Assembly (NCBI GenBank): GCA_039028935.1
Contig: JBCCHD010000005.1
Coordinates: 107,551-171,550, forward strand
Source: Pseudomonadota bacterium
Lineage (GTDB): Bacteria > Pseudomonadota > Gammaproteobacteria > Steroidobacterales > SZUA-146
Direction: 5' to 3'
DNA: 64,000 bases
This document shows, one piece after another, positions 19,878-29,147 of this stretch. The notes beneath the pieces are model-generated. The model did no database searches. It was not told the DNA's origin and worked only from the letters and a program-made list of their open reading frames with translations. Both the position numbers and the translations under genes were made by a program. Within the stretch, counting starts at the first letter, position 1. Each line of letters begins with the position of its first letter.

Positions 19878-20617
19878 CAATAGGCTCCTTTGCCCGAAAG
19901 CACGGCCGGCACGGTTTTAAAAATAATCGATAGATCTTTTACAACAGACTTTGCCGACAAATAGCGCACGTCCAGTTCCACTTGTTGGCGAAACGGAATA
20001 TCCGACCGACCGCTGATTTGCCAGATACAGGTGAGGCCCGGCTTGGTTTGAAGCCGTTTACGCGCCTGCGCGTCGTACTGCGCCACTTCCTCTGGAAGCG
20101 CCGGCCGCGGACCGACCAACGACATGTCGCCGATCACCACGTTGAGCAACTGAGGAAGTTCATCGATAGACAGTCGGCGGATAATCTTGCCGAATCGAGT
20201 AATGCGAGGATCTGCTTTGGCTTTAAAGAGCACGCCGTCACTACTGTCGTTTTGATCTAACAGCGCTTCGCGTTCCGCGTCGGCCGTGACGCCCATCGAG
20301 CGAAATTTGTAGATCGTAAAAGGCTTACCGCGTTTACCCACACGAATTTGTGTGTAGAACACCGGCCCCGGTGATTCAAGCTTGATGATCAACGCCGTGA
20401 TCAGCAGCAGCGGCGACAGCAATAACATTCCGATGATTGCGCCACCCAAATCCAGAACGCGCTTGAGAAATGGCTTCGACGCCAGAACGCCCAACCAAAA
20501 CAACAGCGCTAGGTAGGCGGCGATCTTCTTCCGCGGACTGCGTGCCTGGATGCGACGCGCAAACTCGTCCGGAGTCAGTAAACGGACATCACGATCGGAG
20601 GGAGTTATCGCGCGCAT
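19877..20617 (-). CDS. Undecaprenyl-phosphate sugar phosphotransferase (polyisoprenyl-phosphate hexose-1-P transferase)
   Basis: 246 residues. One strong N-terminal membrane helix pair (residues ~30-80) precedes the bacterial sugar transferase domain with FYTQIRVGKRGKPFTIYKFR, the catalytic-type stretch IRRLSIDELPQLLNV, and GDMSLVGPRPALP. It should transfer a sugar-1-phosphate from a nucleotide sugar to undecaprenyl phosphate, the first step of exopolysaccharide repeat-unit synthesis at the inner membrane. It is the short form, without the N-terminal multi-helix part of WcaJ. The start at 20617 has AAGGA upstream. The GT4 fusion gene overlaps its stop. Confidence 0.93.
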   Translation of the reverse strand: MRAITPSDRDVRLLTPDEFARRIQARSPRKKIAAYLALLFWLGVLASKPFLKRVLDLGGAIIGMLLLSPLLLITALIIKLESPGPVFYTQIRVGKRGKPFTIYKFRSMGVTADAEREALLDQNDSSDGVLFKAKADPRITRFGKIIRRLSIDELPQLLNVVIGDMSLVGPRPALPEEVAQYDAQARKRLQTKPGLTCIWQISGRSDIPFRQQVELDVRYLSAKSVVKDLSIIFKTVPAVLSGKGAY

Positions 20618-20759
20618 AAGAAACGATCCTTATATTTCATTTTTTTCAATATAAGGTGATACTAGCGCTGTTTCGGTTGTTTTAGCGTGATTATCTTCAC
20701 ATTATGATACTAATGATACCTAATTATGAAACCATATCATTATTGTTAAGCGCGCGAGA

Positions 20760-22655
20760 TTACGCCGTTTCGCCGTTCAGGCTCTGAAGTTTTGCTTCGA
20801 GCGCTTTGGCTGTGCGAGCGGTTAGCTGCAGAAGATCATTGATTTCGTTTTGGGTCGGAAGCTCGCCCTCAAACCCCTGTCTTTCGGCCGCTTCACAACG
20901 ACGCGCCAATTCATTGGCACCAATGCTGCGACTGGATCCCTTAAGCCCGTGACATACCTGGGCGAATACCTGAACATCCTTTTCGGCAAACGATTGACTG
21001 AGACTTTGTTGTCGAGCCGGCAGCTCACGCAAATACACTGGAATAACCTTGCGCAGTAGTTCGTCGGTCGCGTGTCCGAGCCGACTCTGCAATTCGCTAA
21101 AGTCCAAATCAAGCGGCGTCATGTTCTCAGCATCCATGGTCGTGCGTGCTTTCACCTTATTGTCATAGGCCCGCGACAACACTGCCGCCAAGGCGCCCAT
21201 GTCAACGGGTTTGCTAATATAGTCGTCCATGCCGACTGCGACGAACTTTTCTCGATCACCATCGATCGCACTGGCGGTAACAGCCACAATGAAGGGTTGA
21301 TGTTCAGATTGACGATTTCGGATCAAACGCGTGGCCTCCAATCCGTCCATCACAGGCATACGAATATCCATTAAAATCAGGTCGTAGTCGCGTGCATGCA
21401 ACGCACGGAGTGCTTCTTCGCCGTTGGCGACGGCGTCCGCGCGATAACCAAGCTGCTCAAGTTGGGCATGCTGAACCATGCGGTTAACTTCATAATCGTC
21501 CGCCAACAGAATCGATAGCGGCTTCTTATACGAGTCCTCGGCATGACGCGCAATCATGTGCTCATTCATCCTCCCAGAAAGCAACCACGCACCGGTTTCA
21601 GATGTGGACGGGAACACGGTGGACGAGGAACCTTGGACCGCTTCGTCGTCGGTCGTTTCTGGAATTCTACAAGGGATGGTGAAACCAAACGTAGAACCTT
21701 TGCCAAGCTCACTTTCAGCGTGCACGTCGCCGCCCATCAGCTCGCACAACCGTTTACAAATGGTCAGTCCCAGCCCCGTTCCTCCCGCGGCAACACCCTC
21801 CGCAAACTGAGTAAACGGCTGAAACAACTGCTCCATATCGTCCGGCGCAATACCAATACCTTCGTCACTGATGGTAATTGATAGCAACTGGTTCTCGCCT
21901 CGGGGAGCAAATTCAATCAGTTCTGCGGGCGGACTAATTGTGTCGTCTTGGATCAGTTCTGCCGTAAGTGTGATACGCCCACGGTGCGAATACTTGACGG
22001 CATTGCTCAATAAATTGAGCACCAGTTGTTGGACTCGCCCACCATCCAAAACCAACTCACAATGGGTGCCAAGATTCTTATCGTATTTGAATGTAATGTT
22101 CTTTTTCGACGCATCGAGCATCACCAGCGAAATCGTCTGCTCGAGAATGTTTTCGATCAAGACAGGTGCGTATTCTAGCTCCAACTTGTCTGCATCGATT
22201 TTAGATAAATCAAGAATGTCGTTAATTATTCGCAACAACATTTCGCCGCTAGATCGAACCGTCCGCAAGTGGTTCTCCTGTTCGGGCGATGTCGTCGAAT
22301 CCAACAAAATACCGGTCAACCCGATCACGGCATTGAGCGGCGTGCGCATTTCATGACTCATTCGAGCAAGAAACTGCGTTTTCAACTCCGAAAGCTCAAG
22401 CGCTGAATCACGCGATTCCCTCAGTCGATTCTCAGCTTCTCGCCGAAGCACGACTTCGCGCTGCATTTGCTCGATGGCGGTTTCCAATGCCTGCGTGCGT
22501 TGATGCACCTGCATTTCAAGATCTGTCTGGGCGGCCTTGAGGGATTCGTTTGAGTGATACAGTGCCGCACTCTTTTTTTCGAGAATCGCCTCAGCCTGCT
22601 TACGGGCCGAACGCTCCCGTGAAAACCGTTTTTCCCAGACGTTTGACTCGTTCAT
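20760..22655 (-). CDS. Hybrid histidine kinase (HisKA-HATPase-REC-HPt), H-NOX partner
   Basis: 631 residues, no membrane segment. A coiled N-terminus (RERSARKQAEAILEKKS, residues 13-29) leads to HisKA with phosphoacceptor His101 (MSHEMRTPLN). The HATPase has GGTGLGLTIC, the receiver has Asp430 (LILMDIRMPVMDG), and the C-terminal HPt has His569 (VCHGLKGSS). It is a complete cytoplasmic phosphorelay in one chain. The gene overlaps the H-NOX gene by ATGA, and the N-terminal helix replaces a sensor domain, so the upstream H-NOX is the likely sensor. The upstream response regulator is the likely output. Confidence 0.94.
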   Translation of the reverse strand: MNESNVWEKRFSRERSARKQAEAILEKKSAALYHSNESLKAAQTDLEMQVHQRTQALETAIEQMQREVVLRREAENRLRESRDSALELSELKTQFLARMSHEMRTPLNAVIGLTGILLDSTTSPEQENHLRTVRSSGEMLLRIINDILDLSKIDADKLELEYAPVLIENILEQTISLVMLDASKKNITFKYDKNLGTHCELVLDGGRVQQLVLNLLSNAVKYSHRGRITLTAELIQDDTISPPAELIEFAPRGENQLLSITISDEGIGIAPDDMEQLFQPFTQFAEGVAAGGTGLGLTICKRLCELMGGDVHAESELGKGSTFGFTIPCRIPETTDDEAVQGSSSTVFPSTSETGAWLLSGRMNEHMIARHAEDSYKKPLSILLADDYEVNRMVQHAQLEQLGYRADAVANGEEALRALHARDYDLILMDIRMPVMDGLEATRLIRNRQSEHQPFIVAVTASAIDGDREKFVAVGMDDYISKPVDMGALAAVLSRAYDNKVKARTTMDAENMTPLDLDFSELQSRLGHATDELLRKVIPVYLRELPARQQSLSQSFAEKDVQVFAQVCHGLKGSSRSIGANELARRCEAAERQGFEGELPTQNEINDLLQLTARTAKALEAKLQSLNGETA

Positions 22656-23200
22656 GCCGCTTTCCTCACCTTCATCACAATCCGCCGGCCGTCCTCATCG
22701 CGTTCGAGCACATCGATCGATAGGGGCTGGTCGAACACATCACCTGCAAAACCTGTCAGCGCCAACGCCAGTTCAGCCAGTGGTCGTTTCGAACGATAGG
22801 TAATGAGCAATTCGCTTTCCTCATTCAAAGACCCCGTAATTTCAGGGGGCTGCGCTTTGGGATAGAGCTTTCGAACGTCGGCATGGATTATGTTGCCCAC
22901 GGAGAGCAAGAATTCGTAAACGTCGTTGCTCGCCGCAAAATACAGACCGTGTTTGTCTACAAAATAGTCCATGAGATGTCGCGCAAAATCATGGATGATA
23001 GTGTTAATACTCGTCGATTCCACCTCGTGAATGGCCACCGCCAGCGCGAGTAACTCATCATGCGCGTAGTTCCCAACCGCCGTATACGAACCGTTGGTAC
23101 TTAACGAATCGCGCGCGTGCTCAACGATGACATCCACGGTATCCAGACCATATTTCTCCTCAACAAACTCGAGGAACTCAACAAAGATCGTGCCGATCAC
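22652..23200 (-). CDS. H-NOX (heme NO-binding) sensor, no zinc site
   Basis: 182 residues. The H-NOX signature is clear: His106 in NIIHADV as proximal heme ligand, then KLYPKAQPPEI, and YxSxR at 135-139 (YRSKR). The cysteines and histidine of the zinc site in the other H-NOX of this window are missing, with charged residues instead. The GTG start at 23200 overlaps the response regulator stop (GTGA), and its own stop overlaps the kinase start, so all three genes are translationally coupled. It should control the hybrid kinase in response to NO. Confidence 0.92.
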   Translation of the reverse strand: MIGTIFVEFLEFVEEKYGLDTVDVIVEHARDSLSTNGSYTAVGNYAHDELLALAVAIHEVESTSINTIIHDFARHLMDYFVDKHGLYFAASNDVYEFLLSVGNIIHADVRKLYPKAQPPEITGSLNEESELLITYRSKRPLAELALALTGFAGDVFDQPLSIDVLERDEDGRRIVMKVRKAA

Positions 23201-23784
23201 TTAACCGTTTCCACCACGTCGTCTGTCAGCGCATCGGTCAGCCGCCTCAGATCGTCAATGCCAATCGGCTTTGAGAAAACCGGAATCGATCGCGGCACGC
23301 CACCTCGCGCTGCGAGTTGCTCTTCATCCAGCCCCGTCACAACGGCAACTGTCGCGGCGCCGCCAAGACCTTTCTCCTCGAGACTCCGCAACATGCTGAT
23401 CCCATCCATGCCGGGCATATCAACATCCACCAACATCAGCTTCGGTTCGACGCGCCCTAACGCGACGAGCCCTTCATATCCGTTTTCGGCCAGAATCAGC
23501 TGAGCTTGAGGTAAAAGTATGTTCAGGAGCGCGGTGTAGTAGCTCTGCATCGTGACGTCGTCTTCCACGATCAGTATGCGAATCGGCTCGCCATCGTCGG
23601 TGGGCAGTTGCCCGGCGCGCTGCTGCAGCACTCTTTCCACCGACGAACGCAGGACTCGACGGTGGCCACCCGGTGTCTTCCAGGCCTCTAATTCACCCTT
23701 CTCCACCCACAGTTGCACCGTTCGTACCGACACACCCAATTGCTGTGCGGCCTCGCGCGTTCCAATCACCTGACTGTCATCCAT
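23197..23784 (-). CDS. Response regulator with N-terminal MerR/excisionase-like HTH
   Basis: 195 residues. Residues 6-45 are an excisionase/MerR-type winged helix (TREAAQQLGVSVRTVQLW, then TPGGHRR). Residues ~67-190 are a receiver with acidic pocket Asp75/Asp76 and phosphoacceptor Asp120 (LMLVDVDMPGMDG). A conserved Lys lies in VFSKPIG. The order HTH then REC is the reverse of most DNA-binding regulators. First gene of the operon with H-NOX and hybrid kinase; the ATG at 23784 has GAGGAAGAGA upstream. It is likely phosphorylated through the kinase HPt and, being beside the exopolysaccharide operon, may regulate it. Confidence 0.9.
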   Translation of the reverse strand: MDDSQVIGTREAAQQLGVSVRTVQLWVEKGELEAWKTPGGHRRVLRSSVERVLQQRAGQLPTDDGEPIRILIVEDDVTMQSYYTALLNILLPQAQLILAENGYEGLVALGRVEPKLMLVDVDMPGMDGISMLRSLEEKGLGGAATVAVVTGLDEEQLAARGGVPRSIPVFSKPIGIDDLRRLTDALTDDVVETVK

Positions 23785-24293
23785 CTCTCTTCCTCAGATT
23801 TCATTTCTTTCAAAATAAGCCTACCCGATGTCGGGTTTGAGCCCCGTGCTCAGTTTCACATTTTTGGTATTAATCATTTTTAACAGAGTTATTTTAACAA
23901 TAAGCGTCATTTTGTGTTCGTTTTTATCATTTTTGCGGATTTGATCACGGAAAACAAGCGAGCGGCTATCAATAATGACCATATTGATACGCACTGAGGA
24001 AAACGAATGCCCCAACCACCCGTTCAGTCCAGAGCACCTCTCATTTTGCTCACGAGCACCCTCATTCTTGTTGGTCAAATGCCATCCGGCGCTCACGGAA
24101 CACCCATTGCGGACGCTAACCATAATGAACCGACCACCCGACAAATCGGGCGAGTGGGCAACGATCTGGTGGTTGATTCATCGGCGTCCCCGGCGATTGA
24201 GCGATGAAAGCGCGGTTTACGCGACGCGTCACCCGCTCCAGGACGAGTACTCGGAATGCGCCCAGTCGACCAACCCTTACTAAGTCAAATGAA
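23785..24293. promoter_or_regulatory. AT-rich divergent control region of the H-NOX and exopolysaccharide operons
   Basis: About 510 bp between the H-NOX operon (minus) and the Wza-like gene (plus). Positions 23850-23990 are strikingly AT-rich and probably carry both promoters. A small perfect hairpin ACCCGA-TG-TCGGGT lies at 23823-23836. A possible 66-codon reading frame occupies its right half (24007-24207). No specific operator could be assigned. Confidence 0.5.
24007..24207 (+). CDS. Possible small secreted peptide or leader
   Basis: 66 residues from an ATG preceded by GAGGA at good spacing. A hydrophobic stretch (APLILLTSTLILVG) ends in a plausible signal-peptidase site near GAHG, followed by a short polar tail. 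Its stop overlaps an ATG (ATGA) of the downstream long frame. That could mean translational coupling, but the first 30 codons of that frame look non-coding. It may be a real small protein or a leader affecting the polysaccharide operon. No homologue recognised. Confidence 0.3.
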   Translation: MPQPPVQSRAPLILLTSTLILVGQMPSGAHGTPIADANHNEPTTRQIGRVGNDLVVDSSASPAIER

Positions 24294-26630
24294 ATGCCAA
24301 CTCTCATGAATCAGCCATCCGCCACTCAATTCACGCGCACTCTCGCCATGTTCCGACTGATCGCCGGTTTGGTGTGCCTAGTGATAGGGACCTCCGCGCT
24401 CGCCTCACCCGGTGAGAAATTCAGCACGCTACGTTCTGCGCCAACGCACACGGATCTACCGATCGGTCAAGAAACCAACACACTATCGATGGGCAGCAAC
24501 CGATCGTTCCCGACCTATCCACAACTTCGACTCGATAAACGTGACATACGTACGCCACAAGCGACGCCGCCAAAACCAGCCGCGCCGCCCTCCTTTGTGC
24601 TACAGGCGCAACCGGCCCCCAAGCCAGCACCCAAGCCGGTAGACAGCGACGCGATGCTCAGTAACTTTCAAATCATGGCACGCCAAACGATCGGCACCGT
24701 GTTGCCCATTTACGGCCGTGATTTATTTTCAAAGAACAAACGGGAATTCGATCCGATCGATCAAGTCAACGTGCCGGCGGACTACGTCTTAGGCCCCGGT
24801 GACGAACTCTATTTGCGTGCCTGGGGATCGGTGGACATCGATTATCACGCAATAATCGATCGCGCCGGCACCATTTCCATTCCCAAAGTCGGTGAGATTC
24901 CTTTGTCGGGCGTGCGCTTCGGCGACGTTCGTCAACATATCAGAGGTGTCATATCGCGCAGTTTTCACGGCTTTGAACTCAGCGTCAGCATGGGTCAGTT
25001 GCGTTCGATTCGAGTCTACGTAACCGGTTTCGCGGCCGCCCCTGGCACGTATACACTCAATGCACTGTCCACGCCGGTTAACGCCTTGTTCTATGCCGGA
25101 GGTCCTGCCATCGCGGGCGATCTTCGCCACATTGAAATTCAGCGTGCTGGACAACGGGTGGCGAAGGTCGATTTGTACGCCTTTCTACAGCGCGGCGTAC
25201 ACGATAGTTCCTTTCGACTCATGCCCGAAGATGTCATTCATGTTCCGTCGGTGCACGCAGAAGCCGCTATCGCGGGTGCGGTTCATCGACCCGGCATCTA
25301 TCGAATGCGGCGCAGTGAAACACTGAAAGATCTCATCGACTTTGCCGGCGGGTTAGGTACCGCAGCCGCCACGCACCGTGTGGTTATCGAACGGATCGGC
25401 GTTAATCGAGAGCGATTAGTCGAAGAGTTCACGCTTGATCAATTAGGCAAGAATGTCGATATCCGAAATGGTGACATTGTTCTGATTCAGCCCATTTCAC
25501 CGCAGTTCGAAAACGCCATAACACTACGAGGCCATGTGGCTCAGCCATTGCGTCATAAGTGGAAATCCGGCCTTCGTATCGCCGACTTATTGCCGACTAC
25601 TGAAGCCCTCGTGTCACCGAGCTATTGGATCACAAAGTATTCGAACAACACGGTCGTACGACTATTAAAAAACGGGCCCAAAGTTAAGATCGACAAGGAC
25701 TTTCCAGACATCAACTGGGAATACGCTGTCATTGAACGTATCGATCCCGACTCCCTGTCGACACAACTGGTACCGTTTCACTTGCACAAAGCCATTAACA
25801 TGCGCGATCCGGAGCACAATCTTGAATTACAGCCAGGTGATCAAATCACCGTCTTCGCCCTAAGAGACTTTCGAACCCGAAAGGCGCAGCGAGCGCACTT
25901 TGTGAAAGTGGAAGGCGAAGTGGAGCGTGCCGGATTCTATGAGGTGAGCCCAGACGAAACTCTTGAGGACGTCGTGGCGCGTGCCGGAGGACTCACGCGA
26001 CACGCCTATTTGTTTGGTATTGAACTCAAGCGAGAGTCAGTTAGACGGCAGCAGAAGCTGCGGATTGGTGAGTCGATCGATCAACTTGAACAGGAATACC
26101 AGCGTCATCTAATTGATCGATCTCGTAATGTGTTGACCGGTGATATGACGCTTGCCATCAATCCAGAGGCGCACGCCATCGATCGACTAATCTCTCGATT
26201 GCGCGAAGCGGAACCCTCCGGTCGCATCGTGATGGAGCTCAGCGCCGACATTCGCACCACGCATCAGTTACCGACATTGAAACTGAACGACGGAGATCAG
26301 ATTTTTGTGCCGCCAATTCCTGCCACAATTGAAGTGGTTGGCGCTGTGTATCGTCAGGGGTCTTTTATCTACAACCACACCGCACCACGCGATTACATCG
26401 CCAATGCGGGTCTACTACCCACGGCCGACAAACGGCGAATATATGTGGTGCGACCCGATGGTTCATTCTCGCTGGCGGATCGGCGCTTTCGCATCAAGCC
26501 CGGCGACACCATTATCGTGCCGGAAAAAGTCGATCGGCAACGAATGGTCCGTCGTGTAAAAGACTGGACGCAGGTACTGTATCAATTTGGGCTTGGTGCG
26601 GCCGGTTTGAATCTGCTTGAGGTATTTTAA
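24294..26630 (+). CDS. Wza-like outer-membrane polysaccharide export protein with SLBB repeats
   Basis: About 778 residues from the ATG at 24294; ATG at 24306 or 24348 is also possible, and the frame opens at 24204. A signal peptide (LIAGLVCLVIGTSALAS) is followed by a proline/lysine-rich linker. The polysaccharide export domain (DYVLGPGDELYLRAWG, VPKVGEIPLSG-like) and several SLBB modules come next (IAGAVHRPGIY, VEGEVERAGFYEVSPDETL, VVGAVYRQGSF). It should form the outer-membrane channel for the polysaccharide. No lipobox is seen, unlike classical Wza, and it is about twice as long, resembling the multi-SLBB export proteins of marine bacteria. First large gene of the plus-strand cluster. Confidence 0.9.
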   Translation: MPTLMNQPSATQFTRTLAMFRLIAGLVCLVIGTSALASPGEKFSTLRSAPTHTDLPIGQETNTLSMGSNRSFPTYPQLRLDKRDIRTPQATPPKPAAPPSFVLQAQPAPKPAPKPVDSDAMLSNFQIMARQTIGTVLPIYGRDLFSKNKREFDPIDQVNVPADYVLGPGDELYLRAWGSVDIDYHAIIDRAGTISIPKVGEIPLSGVRFGDVRQHIRGVISRSFHGFELSVSMGQLRSIRVYVTGFAAAPGTYTLNALSTPVNALFYAGGPAIAGDLRHIEIQRAGQRVAKVDLYAFLQRGVHDSSFRLMPEDVIHVPSVHAEAAIAGAVHRPGIYRMRRSETLKDLIDFAGGLGTAAATHRVVIERIGVNRERLVEEFTLDQLGKNVDIRNGDIVLIQPISPQFENAITLRGHVAQPLRHKWKSGLRIADLLPTTEALVSPSYWITKYSNNTVVRLLKNGPKVKIDKDFPDINWEYAVIERIDPDSLSTQLVPFHLHKAINMRDPEHNLELQPGDQITVFALRDFRTRKAQRAHFVKVEGEVERAGFYEVSPDETLEDVVARAGGLTRHAYLFGIELKRESVRRQQKLRIGESIDQLEQEYQRHLIDRSRNVLTGDMTLAINPEAHAIDRLISRLREAEPSGRIVMELSADIRTTHQLPTLKLNDGDQIFVPPIPATIEVVGAVYRQGSFIYNHTAPRDYIANAGLLPTADKRRIYVVRPDGSFSLADRRFRIKPGDTIIVPEKVDRQRMVRRVKDWTQVLYQFGLGAAGLNLLEVF

Positions 26631-26631
26631 C

Positions 26632-27852
26632 TTGAGCGAGCAAATCCAAACCGCGGAGAATCGCGATCAGGCGAGTCACAGTGCTTTACCGCTGTTGCTC
26701 ATATTGGCGCGCCGACTCAAATTCTTAATCTTCGTACCGTTAGCCGCCGGAATCCTGGCCATTATTTACAGCAAGTCTGTTGATCCAATCTTCACGGCCA
26801 CCGCTCGCATCCTGCCCCCTCAGTACAATGAGAACACGGTCTTGGGCATGCAAAATCAGCCCGGCGGTGAAAGTCAACTCGGAAACAGCGCACTCACGCT
26901 GAAAAACCCAACCGATCTCTTTGTGGGTATTCTGACCAGCCGCACCATCGTTGATGCCGTCATTGAGCGTCATGCGTTGCTCGACTATTTTGATGAGGAA
27001 GAAATCGGAGAGGTCCGCCGCACATTGAGCGGCGCCACCGTAATTCGAGCCGCCAAGAATGGCATCGTGTCCATTGCCGTTGAGGACACCGATCCGGAAA
27101 TGGCGGCGGTGCTCGCCAACGCCTATGTTGAAGAGTTTTATGCCTTCTCGCGAGCGCTAGCCCGGCAGCAAGCCCAGCAACGTTCGTCATTCTACGACAC
27201 GGCACTCGACTCAGCATGGACCAAACTCTACAACGCGGATCGTGAGCTTGCTGAAACCGAAAAGGAAACCGGTTTTACTCGATTAAACGGACAGCAAGGC
27301 GCCATTGTCCAGTCGGTGGCGGAGCTCCAGGGCCAGATCGCCAGCCGCGAGATTCAGCTGGAAACCATGAGCAGCTACGCGACGGCAACCAATCCAGACG
27401 TGCGCTTGCTACGTCGGGAGTTGAGCAACCTCAAACGCGAACTCGCCGAGCACCAAAATCGGCAGCAAAACGACGCGATTACTCCGCTGGTCGGATTGGG
27501 TAGCGCTCCAGAGGCGATGTTGGTTCATGCGCAAGGAAAACGTCAGGTCGAGTACTGGGAGCAGATTGTCATGCTTTTGGGTCGCTTCAGCGAGCTGGGT
27601 AAGATCGACGAAACACGCGACATGTCGCTATTTCAGGTGCTCGACCATGCGATCCCGCCTCACGATAAGTCGGCACCGAGAACCGCCGTTAACGCTATTT
27701 TGGCCACGCTGGGCACCGGATTTGTGTGTTTGATGTGGGTGTTGGTCAGCGACTATATCCGCCAGCGCCGCGATGCCTCGGTCGCTTTTGATGCTCAGTG
27801 GCAAGAGTTGTTGGCGCAACTCATCCCTTTTCGTAAGCGATCAGCCTCATGA
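26632..27852 (+). CDS. Wzz-family chain-length determinant
   Basis: About 406 residues from TTG 26632 (GAGG nine bases upstream); a TTG at 26617 overlaps the previous gene and is less likely. The Wzz architecture is present: N-terminal membrane helix (LIFVPLAAGILAIIYS), a long periplasmic coiled domain, and a C-terminal helix (ILATLGTGFVCLMWVLVS). No Walker motif follows, so it lacks the tyrosine kinase domain of Wzc. It should set polymer length at the inner membrane together with the polymerase encoded downstream. Confidence 0.88.
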   Translation: MSEQIQTAENRDQASHSALPLLLILARRLKFLIFVPLAAGILAIIYSKSVDPIFTATARILPPQYNENTVLGMQNQPGGESQLGNSALTLKNPTDLFVGILTSRTIVDAVIERHALLDYFDEEEIGEVRRTLSGATVIRAAKNGIVSIAVEDTDPEMAAVLANAYVEEFYAFSRALARQQAQQRSSFYDTALDSAWTKLYNADRELAETEKETGFTRLNGQQGAIVQSVAELQGQIASREIQLETMSSYATATNPDVRLLRRELSNLKRELAEHQNRQQNDAITPLVGLGSAPEAMLVHAQGKRQVEYWEQIVMLLGRFSELGKIDETRDMSLFQVLDHAIPPHDKSAPRTAVNAILATLGTGFVCLMWVLVSDYIRQRRDASVAFDAQWQELLAQLIPFRKRSAS

Positions 27853-29147
27853 GCGTGGCCGGCAATGCCGATCAACCGGCACACATCAAGCGATCGTCTC
27901 TGGCGTCAAACATTACGGCGCTGTATGCGCTGCAAGCCGCCAACTACCTGATTCCGCTTCTCACGCTACCGTATCTGATTCGTGTCTTGGGTGCACATCA
28001 CTACGGCATTATGGCGATGGCGTATGCCACCGTCTTTTTTCTCGTACTGTTTATCGACGCGGGATACAACACGCGTGCAGTGCGCCTTCTTTCGCGTGAA
28101 GACCTGACCCATCGTGACATCAGCACACTTTTTGCAACCAACGTGTGGCTTAAAGTTATCCAAACGCTGATCGCTTTCGGGCTGCTTGTTGCAGCTGTTG
28201 CTTACGTACCCGCTGTTCGCGAGCACGCCAATGTATATCTCGTCACGTTTGGCATTGTCCTTGGCTCATTGTTGTTTCCGACCTGGTTGTTTCAGGGGCT
28301 CCAAATTATGCACTACACGACAGTGTGCAGTGTTGGCGGACGGGTACTGGCGACGGCGGGTATCTTTCTATTGGTAAAGAGTCCGTCCGACTTAGTCATA
28401 GCGGCGGCCTTGCAATCCTCTGCGACATTGTTATCTGGACTGCTCTCACTACCCATCGTGTTTAAGAAACTGGGATTGTCTCTCTGGCTCCCGCTCTCTA
28501 CGCTTGGAAAGTCGTTGCGCTCAACCGTCCGCAACGGCTTCAGTCTCTGCTTTTCTGAGTATTTGGTGAACGCCACCAACAACGCAGGTGTCTTTATTTT
28601 GGGTCTGTTCGCCAACGAAACGGCCGTGGGTATCTTCGCGGCCGTATCGAAGATCGCTCAAGCCGTTGCAAACGCGTTTCAACCTCTACTTCGTGCGGTA
28701 TTTCCGATCATCGCCAATTTGAGTGCGACGGACCCTGCCTCCGCGACGGCTAAGAGCAAAACCTGGACATTACGCATCATCTCCAGCGCTGCCGTCATGG
28801 CGACCGGCCTGATCGTGCTGTCATCGTTCGTACTCGTCTTATTGTTCGGTCCCGAATGGCACAGCCATGGTCGTGCGCTACAAGGCCTCGCGATTTGGGT
28901 CTTTCTATTTGTGTGTGCCAGCGCCGTAGGACAGTTCAGTCTGCTGGCGAGAGGCCATCAGTCCGTCTACGCATACTGTCTGCTCGCGGGCGGTCTTATT
29001 CAGGTCGCGCTGTGTGTCTACGGCGCGTTTCAGTGGGGTGTAATCGGCGTCGTCGCGGCGCTCATCGCATCGGAATTTTGCCGACTCGTCGCCTTTCTTT
29101 ATGCCAAACATCGGGTCGTGAACGGAATACAGCATGAAAATACTTAA
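27849..29147 (+). CDS. Wzx-family oligosaccharide flippase
   Basis: 432 residues with about 12 membrane helices. The N-terminus (LYALQAANYLIPLLTLPYLI, then GAHHYGIMAMAYA) is the polysaccharide-transporter family signature. It should flip lipid-linked repeat units across the inner membrane. It overlaps the Wzz gene by ATGA and the next glycosyltransferase gene by 14 bp, so the operon is tightly coupled. Confidence 0.92.
   Translation: MSVAGNADQPAHIKRSSLASNITALYALQAANYLIPLLTLPYLIRVLGAHHYGIMAMAYATVFFLVLFIDAGYNTRAVRLLSREDLTHRDISTLFATNVWLKVIQTLIAFGLLVAAVAYVPAVREHANVYLVTFGIVLGSLLFPTWLFQGLQIMHYTTVCSVGGRVLATAGIFLLVKSPSDLVIAAALQSSATLLSGLLSLPIVFKKLGLSLWLPLSTLGKSLRSTVRNGFSLCFSEYLVNATNNAGVFILGLFANETAVGIFAAVSKIAQAVANAFQPLLRAVFPIIANLSATDPASATAKSKTWTLRIISSAAVMATGLIVLSSFVLVLLFGPEWHSHGRALQGLAIWVFLFVCASAVGQFSLLARGHQSVYAYCLLAGGLIQVALCVYGAFQWGVIGVVAALIASEFCRLVAFLYAKHRVVNGIQHENT

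Noticed and set aside
24204..24293. Upstream extension of the Wza-like protein by 30 residues.
   Set aside because: It is Arg/Thr-rich with no signal-peptide character and precedes a natural signal sequence; only the ATGA overlap favours it.
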